In this document: one piece after another, positions 42,965-52,627 of the stretch
Layout: each line of letters starts with the position of its first letter
Position numbering within the stretch: the first letter of the stretch is position 1
Assembly (NCBI RefSeq): GCF_900167135.1
Contig: NZ_FUWZ01000002.1
Span: forward strand, 434,001-498,000
DNA: 64,000 nt
Reading direction: 5' to 3'
DNA from: Chitinophaga eiseniae
Lineage (GTDB): Bacteria > Bacteroidota > Bacteroidia > Chitinophagales > Chitinophagaceae
Notes under the pieces: generated by a model
What the model was told of the DNA's origin: nothing
Seen by the model: the letters and a program-made list of their open reading frames with translations, nothing else
The model's database searches: none
Program-made: the position numbers and the translations under genes

Positions 42965-44548
42965 CTATTTAACTTTCAGCATCGGCCGTACCTGCTGTAC
43001 AGCGCCATTCTGGAAGCGGGCATAATAAACCCCGTTGGCCAGGTATTCCGCATCAAAAGTGAAAGTATAAGTGCCGGGTGTGTGGACTTTATTCACCGGC
43101 ACGCTCACCAGCCGTCCCATAGTGTCGAAAATCTGTATCATGGTATTGCCGCTGCCGGTGATATAGGTGATGGTGGTTGCGCTGGTGAAGGGGTTAGGAC
43201 TGTTGGTAATCAGCTTTTTATTGTCTGTATCCAGGTCAGGCAGACCGGTAATAACGCCGCAAGCCACACCGCTGATCAGTGGCAGCCGCTGATAGTCCTT
43301 CTGGAGGATTCGGTTCAGATCGGTCTGATCTACACAGAACCACTGTTCCAGGATGGAAGCGTACACAGAGCGGAAATCATACTGCATGGGCACGTTGTCT
43401 GCCACGCTGGTATTATCGGGGATGGCCGGGGAATTACCCAGCACGCCCTGATTGACGTAATCGCCGAATACGATCATGGGTGCAGCGGCGCCATGGTCCG
43501 TTCCCATGCTGAAATTAGATTTGATACGGCGTCCGAATTCAGAGAAGGTCATGCCCACGACACGGCGGGAAGCTCTCAGGCCTTTCAGGTCGTCCATAAA
43601 AGCTTTGATGGCATCCGACACGCCACCGAGTAATTTAGCATGGCCGCCTGTGGTAGTATCGCCCGACTCCGCCTGGCTGGCATGGGTATCGAAACCGCCC
43701 GTGCTCACCATGTACATGCGGGTTTTCAGTCCGCCGGCCACCAGGCGGGCTACGATCTTCAGCTGATCCGCGAGGCTGTTATTGGCCGGGTAAGGTCCCT
43801 GGGAAGTAACTTTAGCGGCTGCTGATTTGATCGATTTCTCATAACTATTGGTCTGTTTGGCGATCATCCGTATATACTCCAGCTCCTTACCGGCTTTGGT
43901 ATTGGGAACGGGATCTATGATGCCGTCTATCAGGTTATAGAAATCAGTGGCACTGGTAATAGCCATGCCTCTGCTGGCATCTGCTCCCTGAAACGCCGGG
44001 GACACGATAGAACCGATCTGTATGGCCAACGGGTCCGGGTTGTCGGCATTGGGGTAGTTATCCTGCGGTCCGGGATATTGGGAATCGAGGTAACGGCCGC
44101 CCCATCCACTGGTCAGTATCTCGTTGGAGTCAGACCCTGTGAGCCAGATGTCTGTTGCACGGAAGTGGGAGAAATTGGGGGAAGGATAACCCACGCTTTG
44201 GATGATGCTCACCTTTCCTTCGTTATATAACTGCTGCACACCTTTCATGGCAGGGTGCAGACCGGATTTCAGGTAGTTGTCGAGCCGCAGTACTTTTCCT
44301 TCCGGGATAGCAATATTTGTCCTGGCTGATTGATATTTTCCATAGATATCCAGTGGGATGACCATGTTGAGCCCATCATTTCCGCCGGTAAGCTGAATCA
44401 TGACCAGCACGTGGTCATTATCCGAAGCAGCGCCGCTTAATGCCGCCAGCATCGGCGAGGTACCGAAAGCTTTGATAGAAAAGCCGTTGATGATGGTGGG
44501 CAATATCGCGGCCGGGGCGGTATATTTCAGGAAATCTCTTCTTTTCAT
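42965..44548 (-). CDS. DUF1501 exported protein with type IX sorting tail
   Basis: This 527-residue exported protein is of the DUF1501 family. A twin-arginine-type start (KRRDFLKYTAPAAIL) suggests folded export. The DUF1501 domain, related to sulfatase/alkaline phosphatase folds, spans about 40-430 (VMIQLTGGNDGLNMVIPLD, STGGFDTHASQ, GMTFSEFGRR, TDHGAAAP). The last 80 residues form a type IX sorting domain (SPNPFTSATTITY to PMLKVK), so the protein should reach the surface. It is 11 bases downstream of the DUF1800 gene, its constant partner in many genomes; their shared function is unknown. Confidence 0.93.
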   Translation of the reverse strand: MKRRDFLKYTAPAAILPTIINGFSIKAFGTSPMLAALSGAASDNDHVLVMIQLTGGNDGLNMVIPLDIYGKYQSARTNIAIPEGKVLRLDNYLKSGLHPAMKGVQQLYNEGKVSIIQSVGYPSPNFSHFRATDIWLTGSDSNEILTSGWGGRYLDSQYPGPQDNYPNADNPDPLAIQIGSIVSPAFQGADASRGMAITSATDFYNLIDGIIDPVPNTKAGKELEYIRMIAKQTNSYEKSIKSAAAKVTSQGPYPANNSLADQLKIVARLVAGGLKTRMYMVSTGGFDTHASQAESGDTTTGGHAKLLGGVSDAIKAFMDDLKGLRASRRVVGMTFSEFGRRIKSNFSMGTDHGAAAPMIVFGDYVNQGVLGNSPAIPDNTSVADNVPMQYDFRSVYASILEQWFCVDQTDLNRILQKDYQRLPLISGVACGVITGLPDLDTDNKKLITNSPNPFTSATTITYITGSGNTMIQIFDTMGRLVSVPVNKVHTPGTYTFTFDAEYLANGVYYARFQNGAVQQVRPMLKVK

Positions 44549-44559
44549 AGAAAGGTTTT

Positions 44560-46182
44560 TCAGGACAACTGATATTCTGAAAGGTTCATGATGTATTTGT
44601 AAAGGGCTTGCAGGTGGTTGGTCACCTCTTTGGTGTTGGCAGCGTCGCCGGGATTGGATTTGTAAGTGTTCCAGGCGCTGGTCCAGTAGCCGTTGGTACT
44701 TTGTCCGGCCAGCAGGATGGTGTCTTTCAGGAACGCTTTCACTTTATCGGACACGCCTACACGATAGAGGATATCCAGCGAATCGTTGACGAGTGCTACC
44801 GGGTCGCCGGGATTGGACAGCTTGTCAGCAAAGGCCAGCGGATCGATCTTCACATTTTTATAGCCGGCAGCGATCATGCCATCGCTCAACTGGTTTCTTC
44901 TGGGCAGCGTGGCTGTATTGATCCACAATTCATGAAAAGCCGGTTCCTGGTAATAGGCGTCCCAGCCGGCTACCAGCGGCGGATCTCCCAGGTTCTGGAG
45001 CATGGCGCCCATAGCGTTATGCAGGTCGCCCCAGCGTTGGTATTGGGTGGTATAGTCTGTAGGGAATGTCACTCCGAATTCGCGGCACATGCCGATGCAG
45101 AAGTCCACCGGGCTCTTTATCAGGCAGGCCATATTGAGCGGATCAAAGAAATGCTCGCTGGTAAACAGCGCATTGAGCGTGACTTTAATATCAAAGCCAC
45201 TGCTACGGAAGATGTCTGCCAAAGGCAGGATCACATTCGTTTCCGTGGCCGCATCTATATCGTAGTATACAAAAAAACGATAGAGTTTTCGGCAGATGAA
45301 TTTAGCCACTTCGGGTTGTGCGAAAATGATATCCAGCAGTGTATCCAGCTCTTTAGCGCCTTCAGGGCCGGTTTGCCCGGATATGACCTTATTACCGTAG
45401 AAACCAGAGAATTCTTTATTACCGATATCGTGCTGAGTGGTATTAAAAGTGCTGACGATGGCGGTACGGTCTACCCGAAAGCCGGTAAGCACACGGGCCG
45501 TCGCTCTTACGTCGTCTTCTGTATAGTGCGAATCGGGGCCTTTACCGACGGTAAACAGTTCGTGTAACTCGCGGGCGTAGTTCTCATCAGCGGCGCCTTT
45601 GGAATTCAGGTAACCGTTGAGATACACCAGCATACAGGGATCCAGGGTAACCGCTTTGGTCAGTGCTTTAAAATTGCCCAGCGCATATTGCCGGAGCGTC
45701 AGGTTGTACTGGTAGATGAAGCGGCTATCGTTTACCATGCTGGTTTCTGTCACGAAGTGGTTGTGCCAGAAGAGCACCATTTTCTCGTGTATGCTTGCCT
45801 GTTGGTTAAGCATTTGCCCTACCCACCACGCTTTATAGGAAGCGATTCTTTTTCTTTCCAGCATTTCGTCGCCCATGGCGGCTCTTACCCAGGTGGCGCC
45901 GGGTGTTACGCCGGTACTGTCGGCACCGTAGTTATTCACCGGTGGTGTGGGATCTGCCTGCGCGGTAAGCAGGATGTCCACTACCTGCTGCATGCCAAGG
46001 CCGTTGAGGGCTTTGATATTTTCCGGCGACGCACCGAAGGTGGTCCGTTTGAGCAGGTGGATAAGCTGTTGGGTGCCCCAGGCGCCGGTGTAAGGGGTCA
46101 ATCCGGTTGCCGTACGGGCAACAGCTTTGCTGTTCCGCGTATTGCGGGCAGGCGATAAGGTCAGGAATTGTCTGCGATCCAT
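44560..46182 (-). CDS. DUF1800 family protein
   Basis: This 540-residue protein is of the DUF1800 family. The start at 46182 (MDRRQFLTLSPARNTR) is preferred to one 45 bases upstream, since a TTAATTTG box (46225-46232) would place the transcript start between them. Typical family segments are HLLKRTTFGASPENIKALNG, MVLFWHNHFVTE, DENYARELHELFTVG and RVLTGFRVD; two conserved regions with His and Glu suggest metal binding, not proven. It forms a two-gene operon with the DUF1501 gene. The pair occurs widely in Bacteroidota and Planctomycetota without known role. Confidence 0.92.
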   Translation of the reverse strand: MDRRQFLTLSPARNTRNSKAVARTATGLTPYTGAWGTQQLIHLLKRTTFGASPENIKALNGLGMQQVVDILLTAQADPTPPVNNYGADSTGVTPGATWVRAAMGDEMLERKRIASYKAWWVGQMLNQQASIHEKMVLFWHNHFVTETSMVNDSRFIYQYNLTLRQYALGNFKALTKAVTLDPCMLVYLNGYLNSKGAADENYARELHELFTVGKGPDSHYTEDDVRATARVLTGFRVDRTAIVSTFNTTQHDIGNKEFSGFYGNKVISGQTGPEGAKELDTLLDIIFAQPEVAKFICRKLYRFFVYYDIDAATETNVILPLADIFRSSGFDIKVTLNALFTSEHFFDPLNMACLIKSPVDFCIGMCREFGVTFPTDYTTQYQRWGDLHNAMGAMLQNLGDPPLVAGWDAYYQEPAFHELWINTATLPRRNQLSDGMIAAGYKNVKIDPLAFADKLSNPGDPVALVNDSLDILYRVGVSDKVKAFLKDTILLAGQSTNGYWTSAWNTYKSNPGDAANTKEVTNHLQALYKYIMNLSEYQLS

Positions 46183-46292
46183 AAAGCGATATGGTTGAGA
46201 TAGCGGGATGGCCTTTAATTCCGCCAAATTAATAAAAAATTTAATTCAACGGGATTAATTTATCATAAATCAGGGGGTGATATCAAACAAAA

Positions 46293-46316
46293 GCCGCAGG
46301 AAAATCTTCCTGCGGC
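46293..46316 (-). terminator. terminator of the thiolase gene
   Basis: GCCGCAGGAA (46293-46302) pairs perfectly with TTCCTGCGGC (46307-46316). On the minus strand TTTTGTTTGAT follows. Confidence 0.85.
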
Positions 46317-46344
46317 ATTGAGCTATAATGTATTACGAAAAAAA

Positions 46345-47523
46345 TCAGGTAATATTTTCGATGATGCCGGCGATGCCCTGGCCACCACCTACGCAGGCAG
46401 TCACGATGCCGTATTTCTTATTCAGCCTTTTCATGTCGTTAAGGATCTGCACTGTGAGTTTGGCGCCGGTACAGCCCAACGGATGCCCGAGGGCGATAGC
46501 GCCACCGTTGATGTTCACGATATCGGGGTTAATACCCAGTTCGCGGATCACCGCGATGGACTGGGAAGCGAAAGCTTCGTTCAGTTCCACCAGGTCGATG
46601 TCCTGCAGGGTTTTACCTGCACGTTGCAGCACTTTAGGCACGGCAGCTACCGGTCCTACCCCCATGATACGGGGATGTACGCCGGCAGAAACGCAGGCTA
46701 CCAAACGACCGATGGGCTTCAGCCCCAGTTCATTCACCATTCTCTCGCTCATCACGATCACGAAAGCGGCGCCGTCGGACGTTTGCGAGGAGTTGCCCGC
46801 CGTAACAGAGCCACCCGCAGCAAACACCGGTTTCAGTTTACCCAGCGCTTCGAGGGAAGTATCTCCACGGGGTCCTTCGTCGGTGTCTACAGTGAAGGTC
46901 CGTTTTTGTTTTTTGCCTTTTTCGTCCACGTATACTTCATCCACATTGATGGGCAGTATACCGGATTTGAAATAGCCTTCTTTGATAGCGTTCAACGCTT
47001 TCTGATGGGATTTAAAAGAGAACTCATCCTGGTCCTGGCGGCTCACTTTAAATTCATTGGCCACTGCTTCAGCGGTGAGTCCCATGCCGATATAATAGTC
47101 AGGGGTGGTGCTGGCCACGGTGTAGTTGGGCACGGTTTTCCAGCCGGCCACTGGCACCAGGCTCATACTTTCCGTACCACCGGCGATGATACAGTCGGCC
47201 ATCCCTGTCTGTATTTTAGCTGTTGCGATAGCAATTGTTTCCAGGCCGGAGGCGCAATAGCGGTTCACCGTCATCCCTGGTACATCGATCCCGAGTGCAC
47301 GCACGGAGATCATGCGGCCTATCTGCAGTCCCTGTTCCGCTTCCGGAACGGCGTTGCCCACGATAAGGTCATCTACCCGCTTAGGGTCGAGCTGTGGTAC
47401 GGATTGCAGCAATCCGGTAATCACATCTACGGCCAGATCATCGGGTCTGTAAAAACGAAATCCTCCCCTTTTGGACTTACCTACCGCAGTGCGGTAGCCG
47501 GCTACTATGTACGCTTCTTGCAT
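46345..47523 (-). CDS. acetyl-CoA C-acyltransferase (thiolase)
   Basis: This 392-residue thiolase cleaves 3-ketoacyl-CoA with CoA in beta-oxidation (FadA type) or condenses acetyl-CoA. It starts at 47523 (MQEAYIVAGYRTAVGKS). The nucleophilic Cys is C90 (NRYCASGLE), with the general base His in GGAIALGHPLGCTG (H347) and second Cys in TACVGGGQG (C377). All catalytic residues are present. No other beta-oxidation genes are adjacent. A TAAATTTG box (47600-47607, minus strand) would give a leader of about 70 bases. Confidence 0.93.
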   Translation of the reverse strand: MQEAYIVAGYRTAVGKSKRGGFRFYRPDDLAVDVITGLLQSVPQLDPKRVDDLIVGNAVPEAEQGLQIGRMISVRALGIDVPGMTVNRYCASGLETIAIATAKIQTGMADCIIAGGTESMSLVPVAGWKTVPNYTVASTTPDYYIGMGLTAEAVANEFKVSRQDQDEFSFKSHQKALNAIKEGYFKSGILPINVDEVYVDEKGKKQKRTFTVDTDEGPRGDTSLEALGKLKPVFAAGGSVTAGNSSQTSDGAAFVIVMSERMVNELGLKPIGRLVACVSAGVHPRIMGVGPVAAVPKVLQRAGKTLQDIDLVELNEAFASQSIAVIRELGINPDIVNINGGAIALGHPLGCTGAKLTVQILNDMKRLNKKYGIVTACVGGGQGIAGIIENIT

Positions 47524-47677
47524 GAAAAACAATTTTATAATAAGCTAACGGTTAGATTATCAACATAATGGATAATTATCCACATTTTTACCTTGTAACC
47601 AAATTTAATTAAATTAAGGACACAAATATGCGAGAGAACCGTTAAATTTGTCGCTACCCGTTTTTCGGGGAGCTATT

Positions 47678-47750
<73 letters not shown>

Positions 47751-47760
47751 CTAAAAATTG

Positions 47761-47794
47761 AACGCCTTGCAGTTAACCTGCAAGGCGTTTTTAT
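47761..47794 (+). terminator. tRNA-Lys terminator
   Basis: AACGCCTTGCAG (47761-47772) pairs perfectly with CTGCAAGGCGTT (47778-47789), followed by TTTAT. Confidence 0.9.
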
Positions 47795-47869
47795 GTGTGC
47801 TAAATTACTCCATTTATAGCTCGAAATTAACCCGAACAACTAAGCAACTTAATTACTTTTGGACAGACT

Positions 47870-48358
47870 TTATGGTAAAACTTCCCTACTGAAGCCATTA
47901 AACCAAATCACAAAACCGCGCTTTTCTATAGTCAAAGACTCAATAATATTGTTATAAACCAACTGCAAACCACCTTCGATTACGAAATCAATCTGATCGC
48001 AATCTGGTTCAAAAACAATCACCCATCTCTCCTCGTGCTGAGTTAATGTCGTTAGTAAAGCAAACAAATCAGCATCTTTCTTTTTTATCTCCTGCCCTTC
48101 GTTTATCAACCGCTGCGCCAGCTCATCAACCCCTTCCATTACAGCAATACACTGCCAGCCTTCACTCTTAAGGCTCTCAGGCAACAATGGTATAATATAT
48201 TGAGTAACGGGAGACTTTACCAGTTTAAATTGATGGACATATGCCTCTTCAGGACCTTGTGGATACTTCTCTCCCTGCCATTCAAACTCAGGCACCTCAA
48301 ATTTAATAGATGGTATTATTGATTCAACTGGTAACAAAATTTCGAAAGCGATATCCAT
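47870..48358 (-). CDS. putative immunity protein of a displaced toxin cassette
   Basis: This 162-residue acidic cytosolic-type protein has no signal peptide and no recognised domain (FEVPEFEWQGEKYPQGPEEA, EERWVIVFEPDCDQIDFV, RGFVIWFNGF near the end). It is AT-rich compared with the housekeeping genes. It starts 15 bases after the stop codon of a 46-codon toxin-like tail fragment (48374-48514), the arrangement of toxin and immunity genes in RHS loci. The immunity function is inferred from this position. It lies between that remnant and the tRNA-Lys gene. Confidence 0.6.
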   Translation of the reverse strand: MDIAFEILLPVESIIPSIKFEVPEFEWQGEKYPQGPEEAYVHQFKLVKSPVTQYIIPLLPESLKSEGWQCIAVMEGVDELAQRLINEGQEIKKKDADLFALLTTLTQHEERWVIVFEPDCDQIDFVIEGGLQLVYNNIIESLTIEKRGFVIWFNGFSREVLP

Positions 48359-48373
48359 ATTACATTTGCTTTA

Positions 48374-48514
48374 CTAAGGAAAAGGTATTGCTGGTTTTAA
48401 TACATTCCAAGTCCTCCCATTATAGAAAAAGACATGTTGATGAGGAAAAGGATGAGCTATAGCGCGGCCGTGTGTTGTCCATTCAACTCGACTCCAGGAT
48501 ACAATCTCATCTCC
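48374..48514 (-). pseudogene. orphan C-terminal toxin fragment (RHS-type cassette)
   Basis: Reading the minus strand gives 46 codons, without a start, that look like the end of a toxin domain: GDEIVSWSRVEW, then THGRAIAHPFPHQHVFFYNG, then RTWNVLKPAIPFP and a stop. An in-frame stop lies directly upstream. The HPFPHQHVF motif is the sort of His-rich tail seen in polymorphic toxins. It is followed after 15 bases by an intact immunity-like gene. This is probably an old RHS tip displaced by the current one. Confidence 0.6.
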
Positions 48515-48819
48515 TCACTCCTCTCAAAATGTCTAAAATCATGGAAAACTTAATCTTTAATCGAAATTGATACACTTTATGTAATCCTACCCTCACTAAT
48601 AATTATCTTCTTGATAAAGCTGTTCTTTATAAATGGACGCTTCTCTCATACAATTTCCCGCTTTTAAACATTTTTAAATGGGTATCCAATCTAATTTTCT
48701 CAATCGCCTTACATAAATATTTAGTCTCCTGCCTTATTCGTAACATTCTTGTATTCCTTTCCTAATCATTTTTCTGCTGCACTCGCAACTAACTTTCACC
48801 CGTGCAGCAACAGCTATAA
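48515..48819. other. non-coding remnant between toxin cassettes
   Basis: About 300 very AT-rich bases separate the displaced toxin tail from the active immunity gene. Short frames end quickly on both strands. It is probably decayed cassette DNA; I see no hairpin or repeat of note. Confidence 0.4.
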
Positions 48820-49095
48820 TTATCCCAAAGGTTCCATTTTATCCCAAAACGCTTGTATATCCTCTCTATTATGAAGATAGACATTGGGGGTATTTTGAAG
48901 GTCTATTCCTTCAATAAATAAAATTGATTCCCACAATATTTCTTCATTGCCCTCTGGATAATATACCAGTTTGTTACCGTCGGCTTCTTGTCTTAGGTTA
49001 TATGCCCATAACGATGCGTCTTCTCTGGAGATTTTGCCATTTAATAAATCTTTCAATATTTGTTTTATATCTTCAATTCTTATTTCCATATACAA
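48820..49095 (-). CDS. putative immunity protein of the RHS toxin
   Basis: This 91-residue acidic protein has the look of small immunity proteins: a helical N-terminus (EIRIEDIKQILKDLLNGKIS) followed by ILWESILFIEGIDLQNTPNV and the end segment NREDIQAFWDKMEPLG. A start two codons later is equally possible. It lies 10 bases after the stop of the RHS protein gene and should be translated with it to protect the cell from its C-terminal toxin. The family pattern (LW, then FxxGxDL, then a Tyr-Leu-His segment) is familiar from toxin loci, but I cannot name it with certainty. Confidence 0.7.
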   Translation of the reverse strand: MYMEIRIEDIKQILKDLLNGKISREDASLWAYNLRQEADGNKLVYYPEGNEEILWESILFIEGIDLQNTPNVYLHNREDIQAFWDKMEPLG

Positions 49096-49105
49096 ATCTT
49101 TTAAC

Positions 49106-51538
49106 TTACCATTTTTTTATAAAATTTCCAGACTTATCAAACATAAAATGAACTTTAACTCCTCCTGTTTCAGGCCTAACAATTCTTATTCTGTCAGCAC
49201 CATCAAGGGTTTCCATCCAAGTTCGAGTTCCGCCTGTAGCAGGATTCCATTCTCTTACAACTCGTCTACCTATCATTTCACCAGGTGTGCTTGCAGGGGT
49301 AACATTACCATAATATCTAAATCGACCATTTTGCAATTCCTTAAACCCAGCTTGTCCATATTTCTCGAGCTGACTAAGGTGTTTCGAAAATTTTGCAGCT
49401 TCACTGGCCAAATGAGCAGATGAATTTATTCCTCCAGCGGCACCAAGTTCCTGATTTAAATTGATATTAACCTCTAAATTAGTCAAAGCTTTCGATGCTC
49501 CCGAAGCTCCAGCTGCTCCTGCATCTTCGGCACTTGACATAAGTACCATCGTCCCATCTCGATAGATAGTGTGTGCCGGCCTGTAAATATTTCCTTCGAC
49601 AAATTCAGGAAAAGTCATACTTCCTCCCTCACCTAAACCGGCTGTAGCTAGTCGAGGATTATTCGATGAATAAACAGGATCAATTCCCTTGCCATTGGAA
49701 GACAATCCTATAGAAGAGCCTCCTCCGATCTTGATGTTAGGACGTCCTAAAAGATCTAAACCTGTTTTTCCCTTGAGGGCTCCGGAAATTGTACCCATAG
49801 CGCCTCCAGTTGCAGCACCAAATGCCGCAGCTTGTACAATATCACTCGCTTTAAACGAATCACCAAAATATAGCATATTACCGCCGCCTTCTACAGCTTT
49901 GGCATAAGCACTCCCGACTGCCCCACTAATTGCCCCTCCTATAAATGTAGACGCAGCCTGTGTTCCTCCGAAAGCGGCAAGCGAAGCTCCACCTGTAGCC
50001 GCTCCCAGGGCTCCGGCCGCTGCACCTATACCGAAAGCCACCAACCCATCCTGCCAGGAATGAATTTTATCTGCATGACTTATCAAGTTTAATGTTCCGC
50101 CAATAAGGGCTCCGGCTACAATGTGCCAGAATCTTCCATCTGGATCTCTAACAGTGATAAACCGGTTTCCCATTGCCATATATGGGCTCCAATCCTGGCG
50201 AGCCGGATCAGGAGAAAACCAACGACCCAGCTGCGGATCATAATAGCGGGCTTCAAAGTCATACCAGTCCAGCCCTGTTCCATCGCTAAACTCATTACGC
50301 TGTAACTCCTTGCCTTGGAACAGTACTCTGTTAGGTTCGATGCCTGCCACTGCCCGGTAACTGATCCCATCCATTACAAGTCCACCGGGATAATAATGGG
50401 TCTCTTCCAGCACCGGCCCATTACTCACGGCTAAAACGAGGTTATCGAAATAAACATCCTGTTGTGTTTCATTACTGGTATAGACGTAGAGAAAACCACT
50501 TCTTTTAATGATCATTTTATCCGAACCCAACGTTTGCAATTGGTCTGGTTCTTCTTTTACCTGTCTTACGCCACTATTGTCGTCAACCATATTGAATTGA
50601 TCGTCAAATAGTGCATAGTTCAGGTAAGCCCTCGGTTTATCCGGATGAGCAGGATCGGCATCCCGCTGCTTTAAACGTTGATATTCATTGTTATAAAAAT
50701 TGGCATTCAGAGGTCCACTTGTAGCAGAAGATATGTTATGGGCATCTACACTAGTTGCTGCGCTGCCACCAAAACTTTGCAACAGCGAAGCCACCATATC
50801 TTCAGGAGAAGGTGCATTATCTGCCGGTCTGGTACCAACCGACTTATAAAATGCTTTAACCCCGATGTTCACCGTATCCCCAGCTATTACTCTTAATACG
50901 AGAGAAGGACCTACCTTTTGGCCACCAGCCTTTGCATTTAGTTTCGCGACAAAACTGTTTTTTCCGGAACTTTCATCTGATGGATAACCTACCGGCTTAT
51001 CCGTTCTTGTGTTGTCAACATTACTGAACAATAAGTTTTCTTTTGGAGCAGCGTCTTTTTCCATGGTAGCTGCGTAAGTAAAGACAGACGATTGCTCCGT
51101 TAAAATCAAGCGAGTATTATCCAAATGATCAGTTACAAAATAGTCATAAACATAACCTACAGGATTATTGGCTACATATGTGGCCCTGATACGTCCGGAC
51201 GCATGCGGAATAAATTCCAGAGAGTCATTTCTGTAGACCAGTTCGCCCACATAATCAGTCCTGATGGTCCGTACAGGATTGGAAGTACTGTCAACAACTA
51301 TTTTAGATAACTTGCCACCATCTGCACCGTAATAGTAGGTAATAGTCCCTTTTCCCAAAACGGAAATTTTTTCGGGAAGATTCAGGTTGTTATAGATAAT
51401 GCTGCCAATTCCTTTATTGGCGTCGGAAAGCAGGTTTCCATTCTTATCATAACTATAATCAGATAAATTATTGTTAATGTTAGCTGTATTGTTAGCTGCC
51501 GGCTCTTTAAAATCTCCTAATACAGAGGCCGCATACAC
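49106..51538 (-). CDS. RHS-repeat toxin, 5'-truncated
   Basis: This 810-residue reading frame is the C-terminal part of an RHS polymorphic toxin. It begins at a GTG (51538) two codons after an in-frame stop, inside YD-repeat sequence (LSDYSYDKNGNLLSD at 25-39), with no signal peptide, so the N-terminal part is lost or never joined. The RHS core ends with DWYDFEARYYDPQLGRWFSP (424-443) and DPDG. A Gly/Ala-rich hydrophobic region (about 473-590) may insert in membranes. The toxin tip is about 710-810 (KELQNGRFRYYG, GEMIGRRVVREWNPATGGTR, HFMFDKSGNF), a recognisable small nuclease-like family whose name I cannot fix. An immunity gene follows. Confidence 0.75.
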   Translation of the reverse strand: MYAASVLGDFKEPAANNTANINNNLSDYSYDKNGNLLSDANKGIGSIIYNNLNLPEKISVLGKGTITYYYGADGGKLSKIVVDSTSNPVRTIRTDYVGELVYRNDSLEFIPHASGRIRATYVANNPVGYVYDYFVTDHLDNTRLILTEQSSVFTYAATMEKDAAPKENLLFSNVDNTRTDKPVGYPSDESSGKNSFVAKLNAKAGGQKVGPSLVLRVIAGDTVNIGVKAFYKSVGTRPADNAPSPEDMVASLLQSFGGSAATSVDAHNISSATSGPLNANFYNNEYQRLKQRDADPAHPDKPRAYLNYALFDDQFNMVDDNSGVRQVKEEPDQLQTLGSDKMIIKRSGFLYVYTSNETQQDVYFDNLVLAVSNGPVLEETHYYPGGLVMDGISYRAVAGIEPNRVLFQGKELQRNEFSDGTGLDWYDFEARYYDPQLGRWFSPDPARQDWSPYMAMGNRFITVRDPDGRFWHIVAGALIGGTLNLISHADKIHSWQDGLVAFGIGAAAGALGAATGGASLAAFGGTQAASTFIGGAISGAVGSAYAKAVEGGGNMLYFGDSFKASDIVQAAAFGAATGGAMGTISGALKGKTGLDLLGRPNIKIGGGSSIGLSSNGKGIDPVYSSNNPRLATAGLGEGGSMTFPEFVEGNIYRPAHTIYRDGTMVLMSSAEDAGAAGASGASKALTNLEVNINLNQELGAAGGINSSAHLASEAAKFSKHLSQLEKYGQAGFKELQNGRFRYYGNVTPASTPGEMIGRRVVREWNPATGGTRTWMETLDGADRIRIVRPETGGVKVHFMFDKSGNFIKKW

Positions 51539-51693
51539 ATCTCAACAACTCAAAATAACCTGAATCAACAACAACCCGGAAATTCATTTAAAGCCCTGTT
51601 ATACAATTATCACGCATCACCACTACGATGCCTGCGTAGGACATCAATTCCCTCTTCGTTTACCCATTTTATCACTCACTAAACCTTTACTGT

Positions 51694-52444
51694 ATAAAGA
51701 TCTCTCATCTTTTCCTTCCCCTTATCGTTTCATCTGTATTCATGATGACCAGCTGCCGTAAAGACCTGGCAACAGCTACCGATCCGCAGCGGCATCCGCA
51801 AGCGCTCAACGCGGATACTAAAGGCGGACAAAAAACCATTACCCTCGGTATCGGTGACGGCCTCCAGAGAGGTGCCGGCACCCAGGACGACGCGGCCGTC
51901 TACAACAAACCGGATTGGGTAAACGTCAACTTTAGTTCTTCCATAGATTTCCTCGCCCTTTCGTGGACATTCCAGGGTACACCGGGCACCGGCCGGCAGT
52001 TCTTCCGGTTCAATGGTCTTAACACCATTCCCGCAGGCACTACGATTGTTTCAGCCACACTTACACTGACCGGCGTGACAAGCAGCGCGGCCGCGCCGCA
52101 AGGCAATTCCTACTATCCAGGGTCGCCTTATAATTCCTATGGCACTAATCCTGCCTGGATAAAACGTGTAACCGGCCCCTGGAAAGCCAGCACTATTACC
52201 TGGAATAACCAGCCCACTACCACGACTACTAACGCCGTAGCTGTCCCAGCTTCCACCTCACAGTGGAATTACAGTGTAACCCTTAACGTTACCGCGCTGG
52301 TACAGGACATCATCAACAGCGGGCAGAATAACGGCTTCAGCATGCAACTGCAGACAGAAGCTTACTACCGCAGCCTGATTTTCACAGGGCCGTGCCACCA
52401 ATGTCAGCGGTCGTCCGAAACTGGTGATCACCTATGAGATATAG
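51694..52444 (+). pseudogene. decayed DNRLRE-domain lipoprotein gene
   Basis: A signal peptide with lipobox (KISHLFLPLIVSSVFMMTSC) is encoded in frame before the first ATG at 51742, but the codon where its Met should stand is ATA (51694-51696). The body is a DNRLRE-type beta domain (TLGIGDGLQRGAG, GGYR-like RFNGLNTIPAGTTIVSATLTL, WKASTITWNNQPT). At the end, one extra C in GGGCC (near 52390) shifts the frame; without it the normal family end GRPKLVITYEI and a stop at 52444 follow. As read, the frame ends at 52437. Two lesions suggest decay. It lies beside the RHS remnant. Confidence 0.7.
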
Positions 52445-52513
52445 TTATCATCGCTGTACAAAGATCAGCTCCTGACGACAGCCTGAATAGTATAAGGGGT
52501 TCACTTCACACGA

Positions 52514-52556
52514 CAATGCCCTGTCCCCGGCAAAGTCCGGGCCAGGGCATTGTAAA
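52514..52556 (+). terminator. intrinsic terminator
   Basis: CAATGCCCTG (52514-52523) pairs with CAGGGCATTG (52543-52552); an inner CCCGG/CCGGG extends the stem. TAAAAAG follows on the plus strand, so it may act better on the other strand. Confidence 0.6.
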
Positions 52557-52627
52557 AAGTCACCGGCCATAACAGTCATCATAAAAATCTGCTTAGTACC
52601 ATTATTGCCAATAGTGCAAGATGATCG

